Notes under the pieces: generated by a model
Told to the model about the DNA's origin: nothing
The model's database searches: none
The model's input: only the letters and a program-made list of their open reading frames with translations
Program-made: the position numbers and the translations under genes
Assembly (NCBI GenBank): GCA_039654915.1
Contig: CM077595.1
Location: 45,725,501 to 45,789,500 of the forward strand
Length of the DNA: 64,000 nt
Source of the DNA: Aquilaria yunnanensis
Taxonomy: Eukaryota; Streptophyta; Magnoliopsida; Malvales; Thymelaeaceae
Direction of reading: 5' to 3'
Part shown: positions 10,292-23,117 of the stretch, piece by piece
Layout of the letters: every line of letters starts with the position of its first letter
Position numbering within the stretch: the first letter of the stretch is position 1

Positions 10292-12647
10292 TGTCAAGGA
10301 CCCTTGCCCAGGATCTCTTGATAATTTATTAATTAGGATAAAGTGGTCCCACACCTAGTTGCAATTGGTGGTCAAAACACATAATTCTTTATAGCTTATG
10401 TGAAACTAGTTCATTAACCTAAGACATGACCATACATGTGTAGCTTTAGTTCTTAGGTAAATAAATAAAAAAATCAAACATTTGAGAACTTCCATGCATA
10501 TTATAAAACACTTACAAAACAATGAACATAGACCGAAGCCAAATCAATAAGTTGGCGAGACTTTGAGTATCGGCCCTATACACATCATTCACAAGCATAA
10601 TATGCAACCAAAAGCAACTATGCCTATAAAACCCAGATACTCTTTTTTCCCTTGTCAATACTAAAGAATTAACTTAGTACAATCAAGTGCTCACCTTTCT
10701 AAGATGCCAAGATCACAAAATAACTTAGCTCTAACTTGAACTCACTCCGTAGTAAAGAGTCACATTACTTCCCTGGTGCCCAAATTAGCCTACTCATTGC
10801 CAAGGCCATAAAACAACTCAGTTAGTATGTAATAATAATTAATTGAGACTTAGAACCAATCTAGATTCCATAAACATATACCTGCAACAACAAATCAAAC
10901 TAAAATATTTTTTACTTGGTGTTAAGCTCAACAACATTTGAATATGCCCAATATGAGCTAAAGGGATGAAAATTCAGTAATTCTCAAAAAGGGATTTCTT
11001 AACCAGCAAGAAAATCTTAGGACATTGCATATTGAACAATATATAATGCAATCTCGTGTGAGCTCATAATTCATACACCCTGAGGTCTTAACAAATGGTC
11101 ACTAGAAAAAGTTTTCTTGTGAGAACCTATCTCAACCTAGTCCTACTTCTTTGCAAGAATTTTGTTATTCCCTTAGCAAGCATGGTGACTTGACACTTAT
11201 TTACTTACCCTTTTTTCATACTGTACATGATTTCTTAAACTCGGTGGCTCAACTTATTAAGCTTGATAGCTTAAATAAAGTGCTCTAGAGGCTCAAAGCC
11301 TCTCTTGTTTACTTAGCACTTATAACCTGACTTAAGGTCCACTTCTTACTTAGCTCTTAAGTCACTTCTTTATCCACCTCTTAACTATCTTTACAAATGC
11401 ATTTAAATTAATTTAGAAGTGGATCTTAAGCGCTTTTAAAGGTCACGTATATCTTAGAATGGTCTGGGAAAAATAACTGTAGCATTAGTGTGCCCTTGAG
11501 AAAAGCTTTGGGCCATAAGGTAACGTCGCTGCAGCATCGAAGGCAACACCACTGAACACTTCTGTCATCCTTGATTCAATGTCCATAGTGTTGTAGCAAT
11601 AGTCCTAAAGCTGGAGCACCGGGCGTACATGCTCTATTTTGTGCCCCAAGTGCCTGGTTTGCCCTCATTCTCTTCTTACCCTAATCAATCCACTTAGCAA
11701 CCACTTCCAATAACTCAAAACATGTTAGAGAAAAAGTAAAAGCATCAATTAAATACTTGAAAACTTAAAATTCCCTTACCAAACATAAGATCACAAGCTC
11801 CAAACCTCCTATGCACACATAAGCACAACCATGCCATTTCATTTGCCAAATCAATGTAGCTTATGTTCCTAGCCTAGCAAACCAACTGCCAAAGCATCAA
11901 ACACATGTAATATCATCTGAATTTGAGAAATTTTAAACTTAAACAAAGCTAGAAACCTTTACCCCATTTGTGTGACACGAACTAAACCCCTTTAGGACCA
12001 CCTTGAATAGATACCACACTAGCTTGCAATTTAACCTTCACAAGCAAGATTTGAGCTTAAGGACCAATTATCTAACTTAACCAAGAATTAATTAACTTAA
12101 AAAAATTACTTAAATTAGCTCACAAAAAACATTGAAAACCCTCAAAAGAAAAAAAAACACGACCAACAACTTTTGCGAGCTCAAACTCAGATCCTTCAAA
12201 TTTGAGCTTCAACTGGTGGAGGGAGGTTTGGAAATGTGGTTTGGGTTCTTCTTGGCTTAGAAATGGTGTTGGAAGGATTTATGAATAAGAAAGACTTAAG
12301 TCTCTAACTTATCTTTAAGCCAAAACTTTGAAATAACACACTAAGCCCCTAACTTCTTAACTTGTGCTAACTTGGTCCCATGTCTCCTACTTGACTTTAT
12401 TTTCTCACTTCACAAATGTAATAGAACTAGAAATCATAAAAACACTCCAAAATATTTAATTCTATAGTTCAATTCCATTTATGGCATAAAAATTGGGGTT
12501 GGCCAAACATTACTCAAATGATCACATTACTTACTTTATGTTATAGTAACTTACTAAATTTATTACTTAGTATGTAAATAGAGTTTCTAAGAATAAAATT
12601 TACATTTACTTTAGTAATCTTGGTCTAGAACTAAAAGGGATGTCAGA
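10292..12647 (-). repeat. LARD left LTR (3' LTR by orientation)
   Basis: Runs from TGTCAAGGAC to GGGATGTCAGA on the + strand. It matches 19308-23112 after removal of the solo LTR at 20915-22337, with visible scattered substitutions and small gaps. The pair is clearly older than the family-C copia LTRs. It also preserves the empty version of the target into which solo LTR 3 inserted (around 11877-11893). Confidence 0.75.
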
Positions 12648-12660
12648 TGCTCCCCTTCTT
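12648..12660 (-). promoter_or_regulatory. LARD polypurine tract
   Basis: On the minus strand AAGAAGGGGAGCA immediately precedes the LTR start. Its position and purine content fit a plus-strand primer site. Confidence 0.65.
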
Positions 12661-13342
12661 GGATATTTGGTCTCCAAATTCCAGTTTACTGAGTATAACC
12701 CTTGCATGCTACTTTAAGCTTTTTGCCTAACTTTTTCTTTCCACATGGCCTTTTTCTTTATACGAGAATTTCATAGCACTTAACCATGGGCACTTCTTAC
12801 TTTTAAATTCTTGACATGTTATTCAAGGAACCACTTAGGATACTACGCATAAGAGATTGTTCCTTAGATACATAAATTATGAGTACAAATATATCTCTTG
12901 GAGCTATCTTGCTCACTTGGGTTTTCCCTTCTTGGGGGAAATTTAGGAAAGTACTTCACTCTTTACTCTTATCCTATAGAGAACTTGTCCCTACCATGTC
13001 AAGCTTCCTCAGCTTAACCTTATTTCTCATCCTTGCATTCGAAAATGAACCTATGAGTCACCTTTTTTATCCTTGGTGAGTTTAAATAAATCTTGGCAAT
13101 CTCTCATACCTAAGGCACTTAAAATTATTAGGTTTTTCTTCATCTTATCACCACTTTGTACCTTTAGGTACTTTACTCACTATGACTACTTACCTTTAGG
13201 CTTTCTTAGGTATGCTTCCAACATATTTGAAAACTTCCCTCCTTCAAGATCCCTTAGCCTTAAGACATTCATAAACTTAACACCTTTGACTTCACCATTG
13301 GCACGTATGTCCATATGGCCCCATTAACCCTTGGGTGTTCTT

Positions 13343-13404
13343 GGCTCTTAGGATCCCTAGGAATCTTTTCCTTGGTTCTTAAGATCCCTAGGAATCTTTT
13401 CCTT
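13343..13404. repeat. 31-bp direct repeat, two units
   Basis: Adjacent units at 13343 and 13374 share ATCCCTAGGAATCTTTTCC. They differ at only a few positions near the start, so this is a local duplication in the LARD interior. Confidence 0.85.
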
Positions 13405-14627
13405 ATTGACCTTGATTCATCATATCAAAGCATATTACTTGCTCTCTTTTAGTGCTATTCATGTGTGCATTTATACACACCTACACCTCATCACACTTGT
13501 AGTGTTCTTACTCCCTTTTTGAACCACCTCAACATTCAAAGTCTAGTAAGCTATCATAGTTCACAAAACTTGCATTACAATTCCTACTCCACGGTCACTA
13601 AAGACATTTAAGTCATCATAACTTTTGGGACCCTTTGTACCGTTCTAACCTTGATGCTTACAAACTGTAACTCATTCATAGAGAAAGTTAACTTTTGGAA
13701 TTCACCTTATCACTCCAAACCCTCTAACTTATTCATCCTTCTCTGTTCATGGGGTTTCAGTCTTCTCTTAGCCACTTTGTTACCCAAGAGTCCCATCCCT
13801 TAAACAAACTTTTACTTTAACTTTTAGGTAACATAGATACTTTGCATACCCTCTTAGAACAAATAGTTCAATACAAGCTCTTAGCCTCTTTTAGTCTTTT
13901 TAGATTTCAAGGAAACTTTAGCCCTTAGTGGCCTTGAACCTCTTGGATAATAAGTACAACCTTAAATCACACTTAACTTTTTCTAGGTAATTTAGAATAC
14001 TTGTATCTCCAACTAGGCCTCGTAAGTTGCATAAAATTCTATCAACCTTTGTTACTCAACCCATGATTTTCTCATTCTCATAGTGGAGTGCACATGAGAC
14101 ATCTAACACTCTCTTCCTAAGAACCCTTATAGTCCACCTAGGACTACACTATTGAGACATTTAATTCATGCTTCATCTTAGTCCTTCTTACCCTTCCCAC
14201 TTCATCCATGCCCTAAGTTAGGGAATATGCTTATCTTGGGTTCTGGAATGGTTCCTTTGGAAACCCTATATCACTTCCCTTTTGGCATGTCTCCACTCCT
14301 TCAGAAAATGTGAAAGCATACTTACACTTGGTTTTGTTCTTATAGGAACTTCTTCCTACACTTAGTGAGTATTCAGCCCATTTACTTCATCTCACACTTA
14401 GTGTGTAGGGCCAAGCTGAGAGTGTCAATGATCACTCTTATTGCAATCATAAAGCACTCAACAAATCCTTAGACCACAACTTAGTCAATTAGGCCTTCTT
14501 ATGTACTTCTTGGTTTGGCTTCACTTAGGCACCTTTAGGATAGCCAAGCAACTTGGTCGATACTTAACCCTTGAACTCTCTAAGTCATCCTTACTTACCC
14601 TGGGCCTCATTTATGCTTTGAGCCCCA

Positions 14628-14632
14628 TGGGC
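14628..14632. repeat. TSD tgggc, left copy, of solo LTR 2
   Basis: Repeated exactly at 16049-16053. Confidence 0.9.
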
Positions 14633-16048
14633 TGTTGGGTTTCGGGAGCCAAACAAGCACAGTGGAATTTAACCGAAACCCTCCAGGATCCAAGTGAAAT
14701 GGGGTAAACCGGGTGTTCGAAAATTTTCATACCTAATTTTCGGTTGAGATCTCTCACCCAACTATAGAGTTGAATCACAAAACCTGAACAGTTGACGTGT
14801 TCAAGCTCTCTATGGTATCCACACGAGCCTCTCGGGATCACCACGCTTCCACCACGTCCTAGCAAATGCATTTCTCTTGCGCTCATAGTGCTAGCTTGCG
14901 TCCTCCAAGGAATGGCAAAAGAAAAGTGCGGCTGTCCTTTCGGGAGGCTAGGGCAAGAAGCTACAAATTTCTCACTAAAAGTTGTATTTATAATGAGACT
15001 CAACTTCTAGGCCTAATGTGTTTCAAAGCCCTAATCCAATTAGGCTTTAATTTCAGGCTTAATAATGGCTCAACTCTTGGGCCCATTATGAATACAAAAT
15101 TATTGTGAAACCATAACCCAAATAATTAGCCCATGCACTCTAATGATCCAAATAGCCCTATGTGTGTGACCCAATAGGCTCTTACCACATTGGCAATGAT
15201 CATAAATCACATTTATGATCATAAGCAATGAGCGGTGCCTAGCAACACATCATTGCTACGCAAGTGACAAGATTGTTGGTGATTCGACTAAATCTTTATG
15301 ATCATTACCGATATATGTCATTGTCCCTTTGTCCAAGATATCAAGATTAAGCACAAGACATGGAATGTGTCACTCTCGTATAGCCCAATCTTTGGTTTCT
15401 TGATTACCGAGTAGACCAACTTAAACTGATGACATTGATATTGTATATCAACTCATCCAAGCATGGCCATGCATTTTTCTAAGTCTTACTCTATCAAGGG
15501 GCCCGAAGATATCACTTCTGTTACGTAGGAAGGACAAATCCTATCTTGATCATACAAATCCCTCTGCATGATATGTGACATACCCAATGACCTCCTTCAA
15601 GTTCACTCAGTTACGAGCAACAAAGGAAAGTATCAAAGTATGTGACTCACATGTAGGGAACCTTGATGACCTTAGGTCAAACGACTACATATACCATGAT
15701 CACTATGAGAATCACTTATGACACTCATATAACGATCCATGAAGTGTTCTCATGGTGGGTCGGTCCAGTACACAAGTTCTCCAACTTGTACCCATATGTA
15801 GACTACATATCTCATATTAGTCTCCACATATGCTAGCCATTATGTATTATTGCAATCCGCTCCACAATAATACTAGACTAGGGACATTTGAGAATATCAT
15901 TATTCTAGGGTTACAATTATGTTTATTACGTTACGCAGAAACAAAACAACGAACATAATTGCTAGATTAATGCCTTAATAAAATATCATGACTCAATGTG
16001 CAAAAAATACAATCATCTCATGATTGGCTTTTGGGCACAACACTAACA
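14633..16048 (-). mobile_element. Solo LTR 2 of copia family C (reverse orientation)
   Basis: The + strand begins TGTTGGGTTTCGGGAGCC and ends GGGCACAACACTAACA, the reverse complement of the family-C LTR. The length is 1416 bp, equal to the full-length element's LTRs. A perfect 5-bp TSD flanks it and no internal sequence remains. It sits in the LARD interior and so post-dates that element. Confidence 0.95.
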
Positions 16049-16053
16049 TGGGC
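16049..16053. repeat. TSD tgggc, right copy, of solo LTR 2
   Basis: Exact repeat of 14628-14632. Confidence 0.9.
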
Positions 16054-17794
16054 TTAGCCCTTGCTCCTTTGAACTCAAAACACCCATGCACTTGGCCTAG
16101 TTTCGGCCTCCTTGGAAATCATTATGTCATTTTTTATCTTCCACTGAATTTTTTCTTTGGAGATTTTTCATACCATCCTTAGCCCTTAGGGATCCTTACA
16201 ACTATGCCTTAGCCTTCCAAACCTACCAGATAAAAGCAATTTATTCTATCACCCAGTGGCTACCTTGGTGCACCACATGCACTGTGGTTTATGGTCTTAA
16301 GCTCTTAAGGCACTTCCACAAGTCATGGTCACTCGAGCATTTTTCCACGTATTCTTTGGCTATTGGGAACCCTTAGTTCATTTACAACTTCAAATAATAT
16401 ATATTGGTGCATTTCATTCATGCATCCAATTGCCACTTCAAATTGTCAGCAAGTGCATCACTTATGTTGTACACATCTTACAATCCCTTGGTGTCTTTAG
16501 GACCTTGCATGGTACCATGCCCTACTTTCCCCTAAACTTAGCAACATCTTTAACTTTAGACTAACACCATAATCCTCCCTTAACTATGCCTTATGATGCT
16601 CACAGTGCACCATATACTTACACAATCTACACTTGTGCACAATTGAGTACAATAGCCCTTTTTGCTCATAAAATCCTCATAGGCACCTGAGCTCTAATCC
16701 TTAGGCACCCTTTTTACTCTTAGGTACCTTACTTAGTTGATATGCAATCCCCATGTACAGCTTTTCAGGTTTCAATGGTGTATACAATACTTAAGAATAA
16801 CATAGCACAACTTGTTATTAAATAACAAATAAGTTCACCCACCTACTCTTAGAAACTTCACTTAAGTGCTATCCAGCACTCAACACTACTTACCATGTTT
16901 GATTGCTACTAGCAACACTCAAGAAAGACATGGCTTGCATACCTTATCCATAACTAATGCACACTCTTAAACAAAACCTAGGCGTAATTAAGTACTACCT
17001 TTATATGCATTAACAAGGCTCAATAACTTAAATTTCTTTCTTCTTTCTATGAGCACTCTTGACTTCCAATGTAGATCAACCACTTGGCTGAGGCATTGCG
17101 TTAGGCCTTGTCTTTGCCTTGGGTTCAATGTCATTCTTAGTATAGGTGCACTTAACATTTGGTGCCCTTAGCCTCTTACCCCTCAGCTCTTGCAGGTTCT
17201 TGACGCCTGCAAACTTTTAGTGCTTGTTGATGATGCTTCACTTGATCTTGGGCAGCCTTATAACCTTTGGTACACCTTGACCTTTAATCTTGTCTTCAAA
17301 GTTGAGCTCCCCTCCTTTAGGCCTACTTAAGCCCCACACTCTTTAAAAATTTCTTATGCCATAATTTGTGTTACCTCTCTCATAGCAGCATACCAATTTA
17401 ATTCTTCATCCCAGTGGTGCTTATCTTCTCCACCCATGTGGTAGTCATTAGAATGCTCTTAGGGTTACTTACTAGCTTCATAAGAACACTTAATAAACTT
17501 ATGGTCATTCACCTTGAATGGGTCACTTACCCTTCACAAGGTTGCCTATCCATTTTGGTTACAACTTAGCCTTAATAAAGTCCCTTGGATCCTTGATAAA
17601 ATCCTTGATAAAACCTCTTCATATACTCATTAATATCCCTGCAACCAAAATTAGAAGACATCCCTAATCAGTATAATAACAACAGTAACAATAAAAATAA
17701 ACCACACTTACAACATGCACAAAACAACCAATAACAAATAAAAATAACTAATTATACTTGACACAAGGACCTTTACTTTGATCTCAGCCACTTA

Positions 17795-17809
17795 GGCTCC
17801 CTGATATCA
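17795..17809 (-). promoter_or_regulatory. LARD primer-binding site, degraded
   Basis: The minus strand reads TGATATCAGGGAGCC, close to the initiator-methionine tRNA type TGGTATCAGAGCC, with one substitution and extra bases. It lies directly next to the right LTR, as a PBS should. Confidence 0.6.
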
Positions 17810-17813
17810 TAGT

Positions 17814-19299
17814 TAGGGAAAACAATTAGGTGGGTCAGGTCAGGTTTGAGTTAGGTTATTTAGGTTTTGGTCTAATCAGGTTAGCATAAATTTAGGTCCA
17901 GGTTGGGTCATTTGGGTTCAGGTTGATTTTAGGATAAGTTGATTTTAGGTTCGTGTTGGGTTGGGCTGGGTTTATTCGGATACAGGTTCATTACAAGTCA
18001 GGTCAATTTCAATCTCGGGTAACTCCAAGTTAGGTTTCGAGTCAGAATCAGGTTGACTTTTGTGTTCTCTCAAGTTACTAGTGTATATGCCAAAATGATT
18101 GAATCAATTCACTTTTTAAAAAAATTATTAAAATTTAAATCAAATAATTCAATTTTTTGTGCAATTTAATTTAAATTAATTTTTTAGTATAGCTAATAAA
18201 AATATTCATAAAAATATTCTTCATTATATTTTAGTACATATTTAGGTAATTTAACATTGTTGCTAATACTTGATTATTTTTCTAGACCAATGCCTTTCAA
18301 CTATCACTATACAGGTCATTCAGATCCTCACCTAGCTATCCCCCAGATATACACTAGAACAAATTTGCTATGCTTATGTTCTAATTAATTTTCTTTAAAA
18401 TTACTATGAAATGCAAATCAAGTTCACTATTAGTGACTAAACTATAAAATTTGAAATTTTTTTGTTAAAAGTGCAATGATTTCAAAACTTTAGGGGCCCA
18501 TGTTATAATTATTAGGGGTGATTGAAATGAAATTTTGTAAAATTTAGGTACCTTATTGCATTATACTTAAAATTTTAGGGATAAGTGTTGTAATTTTAAT
18601 AATTGCCTATCAAGATCATTAAACATACTAAATATAAAAGTTACCTGTTTTGGAATAATCCAAATATGGGATTTACTAAATATAGAAGTCTCTTCCCTAT
18701 ATATGGAAATCCCTTACCCAAATATAGGACTTATAAAATATAGAAGTCCTAAAAAAATAGAAGTTACTAAATATGGAAATCCCCTATCAAAATATGAGAG
18801 TTACTAAATATGAACATTGGAAAAAAATTAGAGCTACTAAATATGAAAGTCCTCTTCCCAAATATGAGACATACTAAATATGGAGGTATCAAAAAATGGA
18901 AGTTACTAGTTACGAAAGTCACCTTTCCTAAATATAGGATATACTAAATATGAAAGTCCTAAAAAATGAAAGTTACTAGACATGGAAGCCCTCATATTTA
19001 GGACTTACTAAATATGGAAAATAATGAAAGAGAAAAGTTAAGGTTTAGGGTGAGGGTTAAAATTAGGTCTTGTCAAGTTTAGTCATCGGGTCATCTCAGG
19101 TTTGGCTCAAGTCAATCTTCGGTTTGGGTCATTTGGGTTCGAGTTTTCTCAGATTTCCTTTTAATTAGGTTCAGGTTCAGGTTGGGTTAGGTATAGTGTT
19201 CAAGTCATTGACTTTTTTTTGTCAAATCAGGTCAGGTCAGGATTGGGTTTAGGTGAGTTAGGCCACATCATTAGGTCGTGTCAGATTTTTCCATCCCTA
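17814..19299 (+). mobile_element. Compact copy of the hAT-like DNA element
   Basis: Begins TAGGGAAAACAATT and ends TTTTTCCATCCCTA. The termini are imperfect inverted repeats (TAGGGA with A-rich continuation). The eight-base flanks atcatagt and acaacagt agree at 5 of 8, consistent with an eroded 8-bp TSD. Both arms are rich in GGTCAGG/GGTT words. The middle holds an A/T block and a decayed tandem array. It has no coding capacity. It shows, uninterrupted, the order of segments seen as islands from 6982 to about 39005, in the opposite orientation. Confidence 0.65.
18655..19015 (+). repeat. Degenerate tandem array with ACTAAATATGG core
   Basis: ACTAAATAT recurs at irregular intervals, followed by G(G/A)AAGTC and often TTCCC. 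Unit length varies and the copies are strongly diverged. It sits inside the compact DNA element. Confidence 0.65.
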
Positions 19300-20909
19300 A
19301 CAACAGTAAGGGACATTTGCCCAGGATCTCTTGATAATTTATTAATTAGGATTTAGTGGCCCCACACTTAGTTGTAAGGGGTGGTTGAAACTCATAATTA
19401 TTTAAAACTTACGTGAAACTAGTTCATTAACCTAAGATATGACCAGACATATGTAGCTTTAGTTTTTAGGCAAAATAAATAAACAAATCAAACATTTGAG
19501 AACTTGCACACATTTTATAAAACACTTACAAAAGAATGAATATAAATTGAAGAAACATAAATAAGTAGGTGTGGCTTCGAGTATACCATATGTACATCAT
19601 TCAAAAGCATAATGTACAACCAAAAGCAACTATGCCTATAAAACCCACTTAAGTCCTTTTGCCCTTGTCTATACGTGATAATTAGCTTAGTACAGCTAAG
19701 TACTCAACTTGTTAAGGTGTTGAGATCACAAAATAACTTAGCTCTAACTCAAGCTCACCTACTCCATAATAGAAAGTCACTTTACTTCCTTTGTGCCCAA
19801 ATTACCCTACTCACTGCCAACGCCACAAAACAACTTAATTAATATGTAATAATAACTAACAGAAACTTAGAACCAATATGGATTCCATAAACATATACCT
19901 ATAATAAGAAGTCAGACTTAAAACTTCTTTGCTTGGTGTTAAGTTGAACAACATTTGTATTTGCACAATATGAACTTAAATGGTGAGAATTTCATAATTC
20001 TAAAGAAGGGATTTCTTAACCTAGAAGAAAATCTTAGGACAATGCATAAATAACAATATATAATGCAATCTTGTGCGAGCTTATAACTCGTACACCCTAA
20101 GGTCTTAACTAATGGCCACTGGAAAAGGTTTTGCTGTGTAAACCTACCACAATTTAGTTCTACTTATTTGCAAGAACTTTGTTTTTGCCTTAGCAAGCAC
20201 AGTGACTTTCCATTTCTTTACTTACCTTTTTTTATATTGTACATTAGTTCTTAAGCTTGGTGGCTCAACTTATTAAGCTATATAGATTAATTAAAATGCT
20301 CTAGAATCTTAAAGCCTCTTCTGGATACTTCACACTCATAATCTTCCTTAAGGTCCACCTCTTACTTAGCCTTTAAGTCATTTCTTTGTGTGCCATTTAA
20401 CACTCCTTACTGATCAATTTAATTGAATTTAGAAGTTGATCTTAGACCTTTTTAAAGTTCACACATGTCTTAAAATAGTCTGAGGAACATACCCACAAAA
20501 TCGGAGTGCCCTTGGGAAGCCCCGAGCTTTGGGCTATACGGGGTTGGCACCGTAACACCAAAGGCAGCACCATTGCACACTTTTCTTGGCCTTAGCTTAA
20601 TCTCCCTGGGGCTGCAGTGCTAGTCCTAGCGGCGCAATACCGAGAGATCTTGCTTAAGTGCTCTATTTTGTGCCTAAGTGCTGGTTTGCCCTTTTCCTTT
20701 TCTTACCCCAACCAATCCACTTAGCAACCACTTCCTATGATTCAACACATGCTAGATAACATGTAAATGCATCAATTAAGCACTTGAAAACCTAAAAATC
20801 CTTTACCAAACACAAGATCAAAAGCTCTAAACCTCCATGCACACATAAGCACAACCATGTCATTTCACTTGCAAATCAATGTTGCTTTTGTTCTATCCTA
20901 GCAAACCAA

Positions 20910-20914
20910 TTTCC
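20910..20914. repeat. TSD tttcc, left copy, of solo LTR 3
   Basis: Repeated exactly at 22338-22342. Confidence 0.85.
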
Positions 20915-22337
20915 TATTAGCTTTGTGCCTAAAATCCAATCCTAAAATAATTGTATTTTGCATATTGAGTCATGATATTTTGTTGAGGCATTATTTCAAT
21001 AATTGTGTTTGTTGTTTGTTTCTACATAACATAATCAAACATAGTTATAACCTTAGAATAATAGTCTTCTTAAATGTCCCTGGTCTAGTATTATTGTGGA
21101 GTGAGCTAAAATAATACATAAAGACTAGCATATGTGGTGACTAATATGAGATATGAAGTCTACATGAGGGTACAAGTTGTAGAACTTGTGTACAGGACCG
21201 ACCCGCCATGAAAGAGCTACATGGATCGTTATATGAGTGTCATAAGTGATTCTTATAATGATCATGGTATATGTAGTCCTTTGACTTAAGGTCATTAATG
21301 TTCCCTACATGTGAGTCACATACTTTGATACTTTCCCTTGTTGCTCGTAACTAAGTAAACATGAAGGTGGTCAATGTGTATATCACAGATCATGTAGAGG
21401 GTTTTGTATGATCAAGAAAGGATTTGTCTCTCTTATGTAATGGGAGTGATATTTTTGGGCTGCTTGATTGAGTAAGATTGAGGAAATGCATGACCATGCT
21501 CAGATGAGTTGATATAGGATATCAATGTTATCTATTTAAGTCAGTTTACTCGGGAATCAAAAAACCAAAAATTAGGCTATATGAAAGTGACACATTCTAT
21601 GTCTCATGCTCAATCTTGATATCCTTGGACAAAGAGACATGGCATATACAAATAATGATCATAGAGCTATTGTCAAATCATTGACTATCTTGTCACTTAG
21701 GTACCAATGATGTTTCGCTAGACACCGCTCATTGTTTATGAACAAAAATATGATTTATGATCATTACGAACGCGATAGGAGCCTATAAGGTCGCACACTT
21801 AAAGCCAATTGGATTAATTTGAATGCATGAGCCAAATTGTTGGTTTTGGTTTCATGATAATTTCAAGTGAATTATTGGCCCAAAAGTTGAGTCATTGTTG
21901 ACCTTGAAATTAGGCCTAATTAGAGTAGGGCTATGAAACCTACTTAGCTTAGGAGTAATGCTTCACTATATATATGATATATAGTGATTATTTTTGTAGC
22001 TGCCCCCCTTGGATGAAATCATAAAGGTTTTCAAAGTTTCAGCCACACTCCCCTCTTGTCATTCCTTGGAAGATGTAAGCTACCACTATGAGCACAAGAG
22101 AAATGCACTTGCCAGGACGTGGTGGAGGCTCGGTGATCCAAGTGGTTTGTGTTGATACTGTAGAGAGCTTGAACAAGTCAATTGTTCAATTTTGTGTGAT
22201 TTGGCTCAATAGTTTGGTGAAAGATCTCAACCCTCTAGGTATAAAAATTTTTCAAGACCCGATTTACCCTATTTCACTTTGAACCTGGAGGGTTTTGGTT
22301 AATTTTCGCTGCATTTTATGGCTCCCAAAACCCTACA
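20915..22337 (+). mobile_element. Solo LTR 3 of copia family C, older or divergent member
   Basis: Recognisable along its whole 1423 bp as the family-C LTR (TTGTGCC start region, GTGTACAGGACCGACCC, ATCACCGAG-type end, final CCCTACA), but far more diverged than solo LTRs 1 and 2. The first dinucleotide is TA instead of TG. A perfect TSD flanks it. The paralogous LARD LTR at 11877-11893 lacks it, giving an independent empty site. It is the oldest family-C insertion here. Confidence 0.9.
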
Positions 22338-22342
22338 TTTCC
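22338..22342. repeat. TSD tttcc, right copy, of solo LTR 3
   Basis: Exact repeat of 20910-20914. Confidence 0.85.
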
Positions 22343-23112
22343 AAAGCATGAAACACATGTAATATGATTTGAATTTAAGCATTTTGAAGCTTCAAAATAG
22401 CTAGAAATCCTTACCTTATTTGTGAGACAGAAACCAAACCCCCTTAGGACCACCTTGTACACATACCATACTAGCTTGCAATTTAACCTTCACAAGCAAG
22501 ATTTGAGCTGAGGGACTAATTATTTAACCTACCCATAGCTTACCTCACAGCTGAAATTAAAAGCCCCCAAAGAAGAAAATATGACCAACAATTCATGGGA
22601 AATTAAACTAGCAACCATCACTTTGGATCCTTCAAGTTTGAGCTTTAATTAATGAAGGAAGATTTAGAAATGTGTTTTGGGTTCTCCTTCACTTACAAAT
22701 GGCATTAGAAAGATGTATGAAGGAGTGAGACTTAAGTTTATAACTTATCTCTAAGACAAACCTTTGAAATAACACACTAAGCCCCCAACTTTTTAACTTG
22801 TGCTAAGTTGGTCCTATGTCTCACACATGACTTTATTTTCTCCATTCACAAATGTAATTGAACTAGGAATCATTAAAACACTCCAAAATGTTTAATTCTA
22901 TAGTTCAATCCCATTTGTGGCATAAAAACTAGGGTTTCTTAGTAAAATTATTGCATTGCCCTTGAAGGCCAAACTTTGCTCAAATGATCACATTACTTAC
23001 TTTGTGCTACAATAACTTACAAAATCTATTACTTAGTGTACAAATAGAGTTTCTAAACATAAAATCAACACTTACCTTAGTTGTCTTGGCCTTGGCCTAA
23101 AAAGCCATAAGA

Positions 23113-23117
23113 TCACC
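23113..23117. repeat. TSD tcacc, right copy, of the LARD element
   Basis: Exact repeat of 10287-10291. After it the old DNA element continues. Confidence 0.75.

Larger units (their letters stand above)
12661..17794 (-). other. LARD internal region, non-coding
   Basis: Apart from the solo LTR at 14633-16048, this stretch has no long frame and no recognisable capsid, protease, RT or integrase motif on either strand. The + strand is rich in CTTAGG and ACTT words. Short open pieces at 12879-13327 and 16325-16564 are not gene-like. Confidence 0.6.
10292..23112 (-). mobile_element. Large non-coding LTR retrotransposon (LARD type)
   Basis: Two direct repeats about 2.4 kb long (left 10292-12647; right from 17810 to 23112 with insertions) enclose about 3.7 kb of internal DNA once nested elements are removed. 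On the minus strand a primer-binding-like sequence lies next to the right LTR and a polypurine tract next to the left LTR, fixing the orientation as minus. A 5-bp TSD flanks the whole. No gag or pol motif was found in the internal region on either strand. Together these define a large retrotransposon derivative that must rely on another element's proteins. The LTR start TCTGACATCCC recalls the TGTGACATCCC-type ends of plant gypsy elements. Confidence 0.75.
17810..23112 (-). repeat. LARD right LTR (5' LTR by orientation), interrupted twice
   Basis: The first four bases (tagt, 17810-17813) lie left of the DNA element at 17814-19299, and the rest runs from about 19308. A solo copia LTR interrupts it again at 20915-22337. 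The end ...CCATAAGA at 23112 aligns with ...GATGTCAGA at 12647. The alignment with the left LTR is clear throughout. Confidence 0.7.

Noticed and set aside
10292..23112. Interpretation of the two 2.4-kb direct repeats as a segmental duplication
   Set aside because: Primer-binding-like and polypurine sequences sit exactly inside the repeats and a 5-bp duplication flanks the whole, which fits an LTR element better.
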